From contig VZDJ01000041.1 of assembly GCA_008694505.1 (NCBI GenBank), positions 4,420,417 through 4,484,416 of the forward strand: a DNA stretch of 64,000 nt. Reading direction: 5' to 3'. Of the stretch, positions 1 to 11,400 are shown in pieces (position 1 is the stretch's first letter; each line of letters opens with the position of its first letter). The notes under the pieces are model-generated. The model did no database searches. It worked only from the letters and a program-made list of their open reading frames with translations, and was not told the DNA's origin. This DNA comes from Cyanoderma ruficeps (taxonomy: Eukaryota; Chordata; Aves; Passeriformes; Timaliidae). The position numbers were made by a program, and so were the translations under genes.

Positions 1-1899
1 AGATGCCCACAGTGTGTAGCGATGCACAGCTCCTCAGGATGTATTCACTGAGCCACTGGCTTGGATGCACTCATGGCTGCAGGTGTGTGCAGGTCCTATG
101 GAGTCTCCAGAAGCCAGGAAAGGGGTGCAGGAGGATACATGTTCCCATGGCCCAAGTTGCAGGCTGTGAGGCCTCCAACAAGTAAAACAAATTCCTCTAG
201 GAAGAGCAGAGCTTTTAGGCAAGAAAGTGCACCTGAGTTATTTGGATTAAGAGGACTAAGACACATGAGCCAGGCAGCATCTCAAAGGAGTGGGATCATG
301 CTATCAAGCGCTCAAATGAGTGGATACCTAAGATGACTTCTGGATGTCATCTCTGACATTATCTGGAAATTGTCCTTCATTCTCTCCAGTCTTCCATTCC
401 ATTAATCTGTTTCAGCAATATCTGACCTCCTGCCTCTGACAGTGCTGTGAGTTTGTCCTGAGCACGTGCTCTCTCCCTCTCCTATCCCCACAATTACACA
501 CTCACTGTGTAACCCCTCTTCTCATTTCCGTTCACTGGGCACTGCTCTTCCCTCTTCCAATTTAAGCCTGAACCCGGTTGCACTCTCTCTCTCCAGCTAG
601 TGATAGCACCTTTCATCTCCTTCAAAATTTTCCTTCTGCAGTTTTTCTGTCTGGATCATCTCCTTCCCTTCTGCCTCAGGGATTTCTCTAGAGCCATCCA
701 CTGCTCCTGTCAGTCTCGTCTTCTGCTACATCAAGAAAATTACTCCTGCTGCTTTATGGACCTCAACCTGCTCTATGCTCTTGATGCCAAATGGGTTGAC
801 ACAGTAGTGTGAGCTCTTGCTCAGGTCCACCCAGACTTATCACCCTACAGCAGACTCACCGCCTGGCACTGTTGACACAGAAGGAACTATGAGTTACGAG
901 TTGCAATGGAGATAAATTCCCTACCTGTAGCTTGCACTTTTCACTTCCCAGCCCTGCAGAATGTGACTGCTGTAACCTGTCTGTAACAACACAAACCTCT
1001 GTGTGATTCCTTGGCAATATATCACTGTTTTGAAAGATGAAAGACAGAAAGCCTCTGGAACATCCTTTTCCTCTGTGGTCACTGCTATAAGGAGGCTCGG
1101 ACACGTGGAAGCAGTCCACACCATGACAGTCAGGCTGCAGAAAAAGCCCATGAGTAGCTCAGAAGTAGCCATGGGGACTCAACAGGTACCTGGGGACTAG
1201 AAGTCCCTGTCTAGATGCTTTCACCTGGAGAGCAGAGAAAACGACAGTGGCAAGGCGAGCAAAATGCTTCCCTGTGGCATGTAACTCAGCACTGAAAAAT
1301 TAGAAAGATGGCAAAGATCAACCTTCCTGTACCTTTTAAGGTAAAGACATAGAGATAACACTGTCCAGTCAGATGATTGCACTAAATACCTTTCAGTGAG
1401 CATTTTGGTGATGATATAATCCTAGCAGCTCAAAATGTGCAGCAGTGTTGAAATGCATTACAGGAGGCAGTGTGGTAGTCTTAAGACACGCCATTCTGCT
1501 TTTTAAAACAGAATTGTTCTTAAGTTGTCCAAGTTCAAAGTGCAGAGAACGACATATGCAACATTTTGTAGCTCTCAAAACATGCTCGCCTCCCAGATTA
1601 GATTCAGGTAAGTAGAAAAAATGTCTGCTCAGAAGTGCTCCACCATTGCTCTCCTAATGGTTCTTTGCCGAGACCTAAAAAGGTAATGGTCTGGTGGTGT
1701 GCAGGGGATGTAACTGTGACTTTTCCTATTTTCAGAGCGAAAAAACTGCTGTTGCAGTATGGTGACCGGTGCTACCGAACCCATCAGATCACATGGGAGC
1801 TAAGCCATAGATTGCCAATTCCCAGAAAAGAAGGGAAAACCTCTTGCGTTTACGTGGCTCCATCGCTCAGTTACCAGAAGAGCCGATAAAACAAGGAAC
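1..1899. other. Upstream intergenic DNA, no gene recognised
   Basis: Ordinary mixed-composition DNA upstream of the CpG island. The open frames here are short and resemble no protein I recognise. There is no CR1 fragment, RNA gene or long simple repeat that I can see. It may contain distal promoter or enhancer elements of NTN4, but nothing in the sequence lets me mark one. Confidence 0.6.
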
Positions 1900-2441
1900 G
1901 TCTTCAAAGTCGGGCGACTCGGGGTTACCTATGGTGAATTGAGTCCCTCGTTTGAAACCGAGCCGGGCCGGAGGAAGGCTGTCTTTTGCAGCTTCACTTC
2001 CACCCTCTGTGCCCCGACAGCGCGCCCGGGCTCGGAAGCCGAAGCCTCCGGGGCTTGGCGAGGAGTAGCCCCGTATCCCGGGGGATCGCGGATTTCTCTC
2101 TGTCTCCGGGCACCAGCTCACCCGCCTCGGGCTGCCGCGGCGGACGGGATGGGGGGTGTGTACGTGTGTGCGGAGGGGCGCCCTCCGCTGCAGTACCGCG
2201 CCCGGCCGCGCACCGGCAACAGCCCCCCGCGGCGCGGCGGCCCCGGCGGGCGGGAGGGCGGGAGGGCAGGGCGGCGGCGGGCGGGGCGGGGCGCGGGCGC
2301 TGCGCGGCGGGCGGCGGGCGGCGCGGGGCGGCGCGGTGCGCGGCGGGCGGCGGTGCCGCGCGGGGCGCTGATGCCGCGCGGGGCCGGTCGCGCCGCGGGG
2401 CGGCGGGGCGCGCAGGGCGGGCGGCCACGGGGCGCTCGGCC
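1900..2441 (+). promoter_or_regulatory. NTN4: CpG-island promoter and 5' UTR of NTN4
   Basis: The base composition switches abruptly to very GC- and CpG-rich just after 1900 and stays so past the start codon. There is no convincing TATA box, as expected for a CpG-island promoter. A perfect Sp1-type GC box (GGGGCGGGG) lies at 2283-2291. A run of six G-triplets separated by one or two bases (2248-2271) could fold as a G-quadruplex. The transcription start cannot be fixed from sequence, so the split between promoter and 5' UTR is unknown. An out-of-frame ATG at 2371 would sit in the 5' UTR if transcription starts upstream of it. Confidence 0.75.
2248..2271 (+). promoter_or_regulatory. Potential G-quadruplex, six G3 tracts
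   Basis: Six GGG tracts are separated by one- or two-base spacers (C, A, C, A, CA), which is more than the four tracts needed for an intramolecular G-quadruplex. It lies 171-194 bases before the netrin-4 ATG on the coding strand, so it could act in promoter DNA or in the 5' UTR RNA. Formation in vivo is an inference. Confidence 0.6.
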
Positions 2442-2499
2442 ATGGGGCGCGGGATGCGGCTGGCGCTGCTGCTGCTGGGCGCCGCCGCCGCCGCTGCAG
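2442..2499 (+). CDS. NTN4: NTN4 exon 1: start codon and signal peptide
   Basis: Encodes residues 1-19 and the first base of codon 20. The ATG has a strong context (GCC before, G after). It is followed by a short basic n-region with two arginines and then a Leu/Ala-rich hydrophobic core, a typical secretory signal peptide with cleavage likely just after residue 20. A second in-frame ATG at 2454 would also give a signal peptide. The frame stays open upstream to an ATG at 1986, but starting there would bury the signal peptide, so 2442 is preferred. The donor CAG|gtgggt at 2500 leaves phase 1. Confidence 0.93.
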
Positions 2500-5400
2500 G
2501 TGGGTCGTGACCGGCCGCGCTCGGCGTTCTCCGCGGGCGCGAGAGGTAGATACGCGCCGCGTGTGCGGGTACGCGCGTGTGCCGGAGTGTCCGCGCCCGT
2601 GTGCGCGGGGCTGCACGGGCGCGCGCGCGCACGGAGAACCGCACGGGCGTGTGCGCTCTGTGCACACGCGGGTCGGTCTCTACGCGCGTGTCCGCACACC
2701 CGCACATACCCGCGTACGTGCGCGTATATGTGCGCACGGGCTGGGTGCGCGTGTGTCCGCACACGCGGTGCGTGTCGGTACGCGGTGCGCGCGGATGGGT
2801 GTGGAAAGGCAGGGGCCGGGATGCGCGTTCCCCCCGCGCCTCGCGCCGCAGACAAAGAGGGGTCCGGCCGCGCCGCACCGCGCTGCGCTGCGTGGGGCCG
2901 CCCCTGCCCGCGGAGCCTCCGGCGGGGCGGCGAGGCCGGGTGGGCTCGGGCCGGGGCTCGGGGAGATGCCGAGGGAGCGGGGCCCGGCCGCGGCGCGCTG
3001 CGGGCTCCGCAGGCGTTTCGGGCGGCGGTGCCCCGAGTCATCGGGGTGCGGAGGAGGGTGGGCAGGGTTTTCAAAGCCCCTTCCCGCACCGTAAACACTT
3101 CGCGCTCAGAGCTGTCCGCAGCGGGGTCCCGCAGCAGATACACTCGGGCATAAACAGTTTGCGTAACGCTTCCTCGCCCGGGTGCAAGCCGAGTGCCAAA
3201 TTTCTTTTTTAAAAAGAAGAAAAACACTGATTTGGGAAACAAACATTTAATCAGGCACAAGATATAAACGAAACATCACAAGGCACGCGTTGCTAAAATG
3301 CTTAAACAGGAAGCATATGATTTTCCATGGATGTTTTCCCAGGTGAGTCATGGTATTTGCTGCATGCTCTTACTCATTACTGAAGATCTCAGTCCGGTGG
3401 CATGTACAGTAGATAGAATGGGAAGATTTAATTGGGCAGACGCATTAAGTGCAATAAGGAAAAGCACCTTTTCCTGTGCTGTGGCAGAGCAGTTCTGAAC
3501 TTGTGACTGCCAGCACAGAAATCTCTGTGCTCTTAATTTGTCCTTTTACTGAATTCCTGTGGCAGCCAGTGTTACACTAGAAAGCTGTCACTTTTCATAA
3601 CATGAAGTGCTCTGCATCGGTCATGCAACTCTTTTCCAATTCAAGTGAAAACAAACACCCTTTCAAAGGGAGTTTCCTCTCCCCCCTTTCTGCCCCTGGG
3701 ACCTAAGTCTATGTGCCAGCAGCATTTCTCAGATCCTGCTGAAGCCAAGGTCCCTTGCCCCAGATCTGATCCCGGGTGAGGAAGGGACCCTCAATGCCTG
3801 GCCCGAAGACAGCTGCAGTCAGTGACCGTGCATGACCAGAGCTGGACCATACCCCGAGCTGGGAGCAATCAAATACTCTCAGCTCCCGGGGTCTGACATG
3901 GGATTCTGTAGCTAACCCCTCGCAGCTGGGCTCGTGCAGAGCCTTTTCCCTGCCCTGGGGCCATCTACAACAGCCTTACCACCAACTGCAGTCACGGGGA
4001 AAACCTCCCATTGACCAGGTCCTCCTCCACTGCATTCCTGGAGGCAGCAGTCTGGTGTGCAAAAAAACAAAAGGACTTGATGAACACAAACAGTAATCTC
4101 AACCTGTCTGATGGTGCTGACTGAACCCTGCTCTTCCTACCACTTCCCAAATCTGCTTTGCAGTCCCACAACTGAGGGAACCGCAGTAAATGTTCATCTA
4201 TTTGTGTAGCGGCCAACTGCACTGTGTTACACGTAGCCAAAGAATCCAGGAAAGCAGCCAAAGACATAAATTAGGCCAACTACTGGCTAGCCTAACTGAT
4301 AATATGATAATAGCACTTAACTTACCTGCCCCTCAGGAGAGCTACGTAGTTAATGTTTATACAACGCTTTGAAAAGGATGTTCGGGAGTTTTAAGTGATA
4401 TTACATTGACCTTACAGTTCAATTTGTTTACTTTTCTAGAGCGAACATATTCTGCACAGTTACTGTAGGTCATCTCCAACACAGCTTTACCAGCTCACTG
4501 TAGGAAGCTAACTTGGCTGAGCATTTCTTCTTCACTAAAAATTTTCCAAGACTGCTTACCCAGTGAACTCCAGAGACTGGATTCAGAAGTGCCTTGTACT
4601 GGGTGCATAGCAAGCAGTGGTCCACAGCTGTTCTGAGAAAACACTGTAGAAAGCCTGTATAGAGCTTTGGTGGTAAAAATGGTTTTTATCCAGGGTGCTT
4701 CTTGAGGAGCCAGCGAAGTGGGGGGTGCTTTCAGGCTTGGAAGGCTTAGCACTACTAGTGGATAATACAGCTTAATTGCAACTATGAAACTGTAGGGAAA
4801 AGCTGAATAAGCGCCAGATAAAAAATTTATTGGATGCTAAACTGAAATGACCTTCAGACATAATAAAAATGCCAAGAAGAAGACATTAATTGGTGCACAA
4901 AGCTGACTCTGTATGACTGGCCTGGTGATAAAGAAGACATTATGCACCTCAGATGCTGTGACCTGCACACATCCAAGTCAACAGAGATTTTTTTATAATG
5001 TTAAACAATTCACCAAATAGCACTTTGAACTACTCTTACATTTATTAATAAAAAGTTGGAGAGCCCCTAATCAGGCATTCCTGCCCCAAGAGTTGCATTG
5101 ATTACATGTGAGGTTGCATGGTTTCACAGTAAAGCCCAGGGTGATTTTACTTTTCTTTGACTCTATAACTGTGGATTTTAAAATTGACAGGACTTCCAGA
5201 AAAGCTTGAGCAAAAACCTCAGCTGTACAGCAGCTTGCCAGCATAATTTCAACCAAAACTTTTTTTCCTTCCCTTTACACACACCAGCAACAGCCTTTCC
5301 AAAACTAAGTGGTGTGACAAACAGTGATGTCAGCAGCAGTTTCTGATTGTGGGAAGATTTGGGGTAGGGATGGAGTGGTGGGAAAGGGGGTGAAGACTTG

Positions 5401-8400
5401 AGGTCATTGCTGGCAAGTGATATTCCTGTGGGCTCTCACGCCCCTGACACCTGCTGTGCTGCACCGTGGGCTGGGTTGCAGCAATGCTGTCCCCCATGGC
5501 AGTCTCCCGGCCATGCTGCCATGCTGCCTTGGCACCAGCTTGCCTTTCTTCGGCTTTTCTCCACTTCCCCAGGGCCACCTGGATCCCCTTGGAGGCCTCG
5601 GGGCATGGGTGTTGTGGCCCTGAAGCCTCAGCCCTGCTCTGGTCCCCCAGGGTGAGAGGGCAGGGTGTGCTCATCTCTCCCACTGTCTGCTGCCTGCTCT
5701 GTATCTCTTGGGAGGTAGGGATTTTCCCAAGTGCAGGGAAATCCTGAAAGGTTTGGGAGTGGGTTTTTTTTGCTTTTATAGGTACACTGAGCTCCACAGA
5801 AGGGGGGGCTGAGCAGCAGTGCCACACTGTGCCACAGCCCCTTCAGGGCTCGGTGGGTACCAGCGACACACGGCTTCGGCCGGGGCAGCATCCCGCGTAC
5901 CGCGGGACGTGTCTGCTCTGACGGGGTGAGATGCTCCCACCTCCGGAGCCGCCTTCAGCCCCGCTCTCTGCCCCGCAGGTCTGGGCGGCGTGGCGGCAGC
6001 GAGCAGTCCCTGCGAGAAGGCCTGCAACCCTCGGATGGGCAACCTGGCGCACGGGCGGGCGCTGCGCACCGAGACGTCCTGCGGCCGGCACGCCGCCGAG
6101 CCCTTCTGCAGCTACAGCGAGGACGAGCAGCGGCGCTGCCGGCGCCCGTCGTGCGGCCGCTGCAGCGGGGCCCACGCGGGGCTGGCGCACCCCCCCGCCG
6201 CCATGGCCGACTCCCCGTTCCGCCTGCCCCGCACCTGGTGGCAGGCGGCCCAGGATGCCCCCCGCGAGACCATCCGCCTGGACCTGGAAGCCGCCTTCTA
6301 CTTCACTCACTTGATCATGGTCTTCAAGTCGCCCAGGCCGGCTGCCATGGTGCTGGAGCGCTCCCAGGACTTCGGCGAGACGTGGAAGCCCTACAAATAC
6401 TTTGCTGCTAACTGTTCGGCCACCTTCGGGCTGGAGGATGATGTGAAGCAGAAAGGAGCCATTTGCACTTCCAGATATTCGAGCCCCTTCCCCTGCACTG
6501 GAGGAGAGGTAAGTCTGCCTGGGTTGGGACCAGAAAGCCCCTGCTCCAGCCCCCTTTCTCTCTGCAATCTCTGCACCCGTGTTTACGCTTCATATTTCAC
6601 TACACCAGCATCTCTTGTCATCGCGGGTATTTCACAAGGTAGGTTAACGTAATTCATTCCTAGGTGATGTAAGCACCGCCCTACCTCTTGCTTTGCTACG
6701 TTCGTAGTCCCTCTGTTTTCCAAAAAATTCCTTTCCTTTCGCCCGGTGAACCGCGCTGCACAACTGCAACCTTGGCATGTGATGGTAATTCCTCAGGAAT
6801 GCCAGAGGGAACGTCACTCTAGACAGCTTTCTCCACATCTTGCAGTCGTGTGGTTTTAAGGTGATGCAAATCAGTCTGACCAAAATGCAACTATGTTAAA
6901 ATTAATAGTCACCAGATTGACTTTTAATAGTGACTGCCTTCACTGAGAAGTAGGCGTGTAACCAGTCAAAGTAGCTACTCGCCACGCACTGAAGTATGGT
7001 TCCCATAAACCCGGTTAGCCAGGTAATTTTAAAACTTACGCCTTGTCTTCTTTCTTCCTGTGCACACTTATGTGAAAAGAACTTGAAGAAAAGGAAGAAA
7101 AACATCATATTTGCTAAGAAGGAAAATATACATGGAAGTTGGACGATGATCAGAAACAGCAGATAACAAGTGATGCATTTGGAGGCACTACCAATGATAC
7201 TCTTCCCAACGTGCAATTCTGTCCCCCAGTGCTGGGGAGCTTCCCCTGGGAGCCGTGGTCATGGGGCCGCCCTTCTGTGTCCCCCCTCTCGTGGGGACGC
7301 GTCCCCGGTGACCAGCTCTGGCCTTTAAAGGCTGCTCCCTCTAGTGGCCTAGTGTAATGAAATTGCCTGAAAGCTTTATCAGACTTAAAATATTCCCACT
7401 GGCCTAACACAGAGAAAGGATAAAATCTGGTTAGTTAATCAGGAGATCACTTCCAGCATTGTAGTTTCTGCTGAGAGCTGGTTTTGAGATGAAAGTGCAA
7501 TCCTTGGAGGCCAGCATTCATGTTAAGAAAAATCATGTATTCAGACCATTTAAAATCATTTGTGGTCACTTCTAGCCTTGCTCTGGCTAGGAAGCCACTC
7601 TGCAGAAATACTGAGACACGTTTTTTCTCTAAAGTGCATCTGTTAGCTATGTCTCAGGAGGCAGCCAACATTTTGCTCTAGGAGAAGCTGTTCCATGCAC
7701 TCATCAGCTGAGCAACAAGGATCTCCAGACCCATCAGACAGATCCGGGGTGACTATGCCATTCCATTTTAAATCAAATGGCTGGTGAGAAAATGTGCTAT
7801 CTTTATTTTCCTGCCAGCCTTTGCTTGTGCCCCCAAAAAGCTGCCTAAACTTCCTTTCAAAGTGCAATATAGGGGGTTACGAGAAAGGTGGAAAAAGACT
7901 TTTCAACATGGCCTTTTCTGACAAAACAAGGGGCAACAGGTTTATGCTGAAATTGATCAAGATTGGAAATAAGGCATTCTTTGATTATGAGGGTTATGAG
8001 GCACTGAAGCAGGTTGCCCAGAGAAGCTGTGAATGGCTCATCCCTGGAAGTGTCCAAGGTCAGGTTGGATGGGGCTAGAGCAACTTGATCCATTGAAATA
8101 TGTCCCTACCCATGGCAGGGATGTTGGACTCGATTATCTTTGAAGGTCTTTTCCCAGCAAAATAATTCTGTGGTTCTGAATCAGGGCTAACTACAAAATA
8201 AGACCTACAAAAGGAAGGATGTATGTACATCACTGGGAATTTCTCAGGCCCTCAGTACTTGTGCCAGCCTCTGTGTCCAACCACCTGAATCATAAAGTTA
8301 TGCCAGCCTGTGATGGAGGGCAGGGAGAAATCCACAGCTCTTAGGCCAGCCTAAGAGCCTAAGAGCATTGGGTATATATGACTTGTATGCTCCTTTTTTA

Positions 8401-11400
8401 GCTTTCAAGGGATTTTTACACAGTGATGAGAAAGCCAGGGCATCCTACAAGGCAGTATTTGCCTCACTGGTATTGAGTCCCATGTTGCACCATCCTGGTG
8501 CAGTTTTCATTGTGGTCACTGCACACCAGGATGGTGCTGTCCCTGCACACAGGATGGTGCCTGTGCCTGGAGAGAACCTGTACAAATCCCGACCTCAGGC
8601 AAGCTCCTCTCTGGGCTGGTGCAATGTGGGGACAGTAGAATCAAGGTCTTGTGTGTAGAAACCAATGCCTGTCTCAGGAAGAAAAGTAATTTGGTGGTGT
8701 TTGATGCATCTGCAGTAGCATGCTGCAAAGTGAGGTTATGTACTGAGCTTGCTCCTGTAGGACCTCTTCTTTTGGCATCACTTTAGTCTGTGTTATTGCA
8801 AAGAAGCTGTAAAAGTCAAGAGCATTTAATTGTTCCAAGTTTTAAACAAATATTGCAACTATAAGTCAACTTTGCAAATATATTGCAAATATAAGTCAAC
8901 TTTGATTTCACAGCCTGTTTTTTTACTGTCAGAATCGTTCATTAGCATTTTCCTTCCCACTGGGGAGATATATATAAAGATGTCCTTTCATTGCCTCTCA
9001 CATGTAAACATATTAGGGTACTTCTTGCAAAGGGACTTTATGTATTTATATATCAAGGTGCAATTTAAATATCCAAGGAGCTGGACCATAGAAGATTTTG
9101 CTCACATGGTACACTTCAGTTCCTGCACTTAAACACCACTTTTTACCTCTAAAGTAATAGCAGCAGCTCTCCAGATGGTAAGCCTGCATGCTTAGCAAAT
9201 ATCACATTTAATTTATTACAGTGTGCTGCATTCCAGCAATTACTAGTAGCTGCCAATAGCAACATATATCTCACCTAAAGAAACATCAGAGTTTTGTGTT
9301 CTGTTTGGAGTTATGTTGTGCTTTACTCCCACTTTGGTAGCACCTAATTTCAGACATATGGAAACAGTAATTTCACTCGAAACAGTGGTTTGAAATATGC
9401 AGTCATCCAAAATGTCAGTGTCTGAAGGGTATTACTCATTACTGGGAAGGGTATTACTTGTTTTCTTTAAGGCACAGCCACAAATTCTGTGCGTGCCACT
9501 AGATTTCTTTCTTAACTTTTTAGATTTTTTTTTAAATGTGATGTCACAACTGTAACCCCTGATCCAAACCATGTGTCACACCGTCTATACTGCTTTCTCA
9601 CACTTCAGACATTTCAACGCCACATGTGCATTTCTGGGCACAGTGTTAAGGGTTTGCAGGCTTTTGCAGGATGCTGGGGTCTCTCTGCATGCTGTTGGCA
9701 GCTCACTCACTGCTGTCTATCCCCTTGGATGAGTCGTTTGTCTCAGGTGAGGCCTCAGGTGGTGGTGACTCACCACAAATATCACTGGAGTTTGGCACAG
9801 ACCTGGGGCTTGTTGGGCCAGTGGTTTCTGGTTTTACCTTCTGTAAAGAACAGGTGGTGCTGATCCACCTGCATTTCTGTTGTTTGTTACAGTGCCAGCA
9901 AGCCTCGATTCAAGGCAGCAGTGTGCAGAACCCCAGAGTACTCAGGGGCTTAGGGCTTCTTTTCAATATATTGCCCATCTTAATTTGGGTCAAAGGTGTA
10001 TCTGCTTCACTTTTTATTAGAAAGAAATATCAGACTTTGTGCGTTCTGCCCTCATCATCATGAGTCATTCCTTAGATGCTTACTTCAACTCTTATGACAA
10101 AAATCCTCCCTCATCAGAATTTGCAATGTTGTTGTTCTTGAGGAGATTTATGATAGTGTAGAAAACAAGCTGACAAGCCTCTAGGTTCATTTCGAAGACC
10201 TCAGAAATGCTGAAATGGCTCTGGGAGGTGCCTTTCATCCTTCTGTAGCAGTGTGGCTCTGGGCTTGCCTTTGCAGTGGCGGGACTGGGGTGCTGCAGTC
10301 ACCTCAGCTGGGTGCCACCTCAGCAGTGGGGACCAGATGAAGTAATTATGTCACACACCATGTGTGGCACTTGGATGGTTTGTTGATGGATAGAATCCGA
10401 TGAGAGGATTCTACGTCCCTGCTCTTCTTTGCTACATGTCCCTAATGCTGCGAGTCCGCCGGACATGGTTATCTCTGATGTGGACAAGGCTCCAACCTGA
10501 GGTTGGCAAGAGATGGAGGATCAACAGCCCAGTGGTGGGAGTAGGAAGGAAAGGACAAATCTGGGCAGAACTGCTAAGCAAAGAGCTTGAAGGCTGTACT
10601 GATGTCAGGAACAGGGCACTAAAATTCCCTGGGTTTGGTCTAAATGCTTTCTTGGTGGAAGTAAGCCTGAGTTCACAGGTCATGTGAACCATGTGCCCAG
10701 AGACCTCAGGGGCTCTGCTGAGCTGAGCCCCATACCAGGGCAACCTGGCTGCAGTCTGAGCTCAGGCAAAGAAGAACCACTGTTTCAACAACCAGCAAAG
10801 TAGTCATTGATTTCTCTTTAGGTGTACAGAAGCCAAACAAACCAACGGAGCCTCTCCTCAGTAGGGAACAGGAAAGGAGGCAGATGGTGGGTGCCCACCT
10901 CCTGCCCTGGCATCCCAGCCTTGCTATCAGCCATCCTGGGTTTCCAGCTAGCTCCAAGCATCTGCCTATTTAAGGAGTTGGATTTGCAACATTGTGAAGA
11001 GGATACATTCCCCTGTCAGGGAATAATTTCGGATCAGCTGCATGAAGGGAGGTCATTATGGACTTCCCCTATGCTTAATATAGTGAATTAATTGTTTCAC
11101 AATGGCGGTTTGTTTAGCATAGGCAGAAACCTCTGAATGTTAGCCTTGCATCACCAGTGTTTTAAGAGAAAGGCTATGGCCAAGTTTTAGCCTGAATCAT
11201 ACAAAAATGCTAGAAATGCTGAGTATTTTCATTATTTTTTAGGGTGTAACCCTTCAGCCACATTATTACAAGGGAAATCAGAACCGGATTCACCAGCCAA
11301 ACATAATCTGATCTAAGTAAACAAGATGCAGAAATAAACTCTTTCAGCTTCATGCTGAGACAGGAATACTAATTTTACTAGTATGCATAAAAGGCTATCT

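Noticed and set aside
1986..2441. In-frame N-terminal extension of netrin-4 starting at an upstream ATG (152 extra codons)
   Set aside because: The frame is open only because GC-rich DNA lacks stops. The extension would bury the signal peptide and matches no netrin.
1867..3260. Several long frames on both strands across the promoter CpG island
   Set aside because: They are Arg/Ala/Pro-rich low-complexity translations of GC-rich DNA with no domain, and they overlap each other and exon 1.
5843..6310. 155-residue minus-strand frame antisense to exon 2
   Set aside because: A shadow of the GC-rich LN exon, low complexity (Gly/Ala/Arg).
8830..9132. Shared peptide of the two 169-bp copies as a conserved gene or domain
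   Set aside because: The identity is at the DNA level over its whole length, frames are short, and neither copy has gene context.
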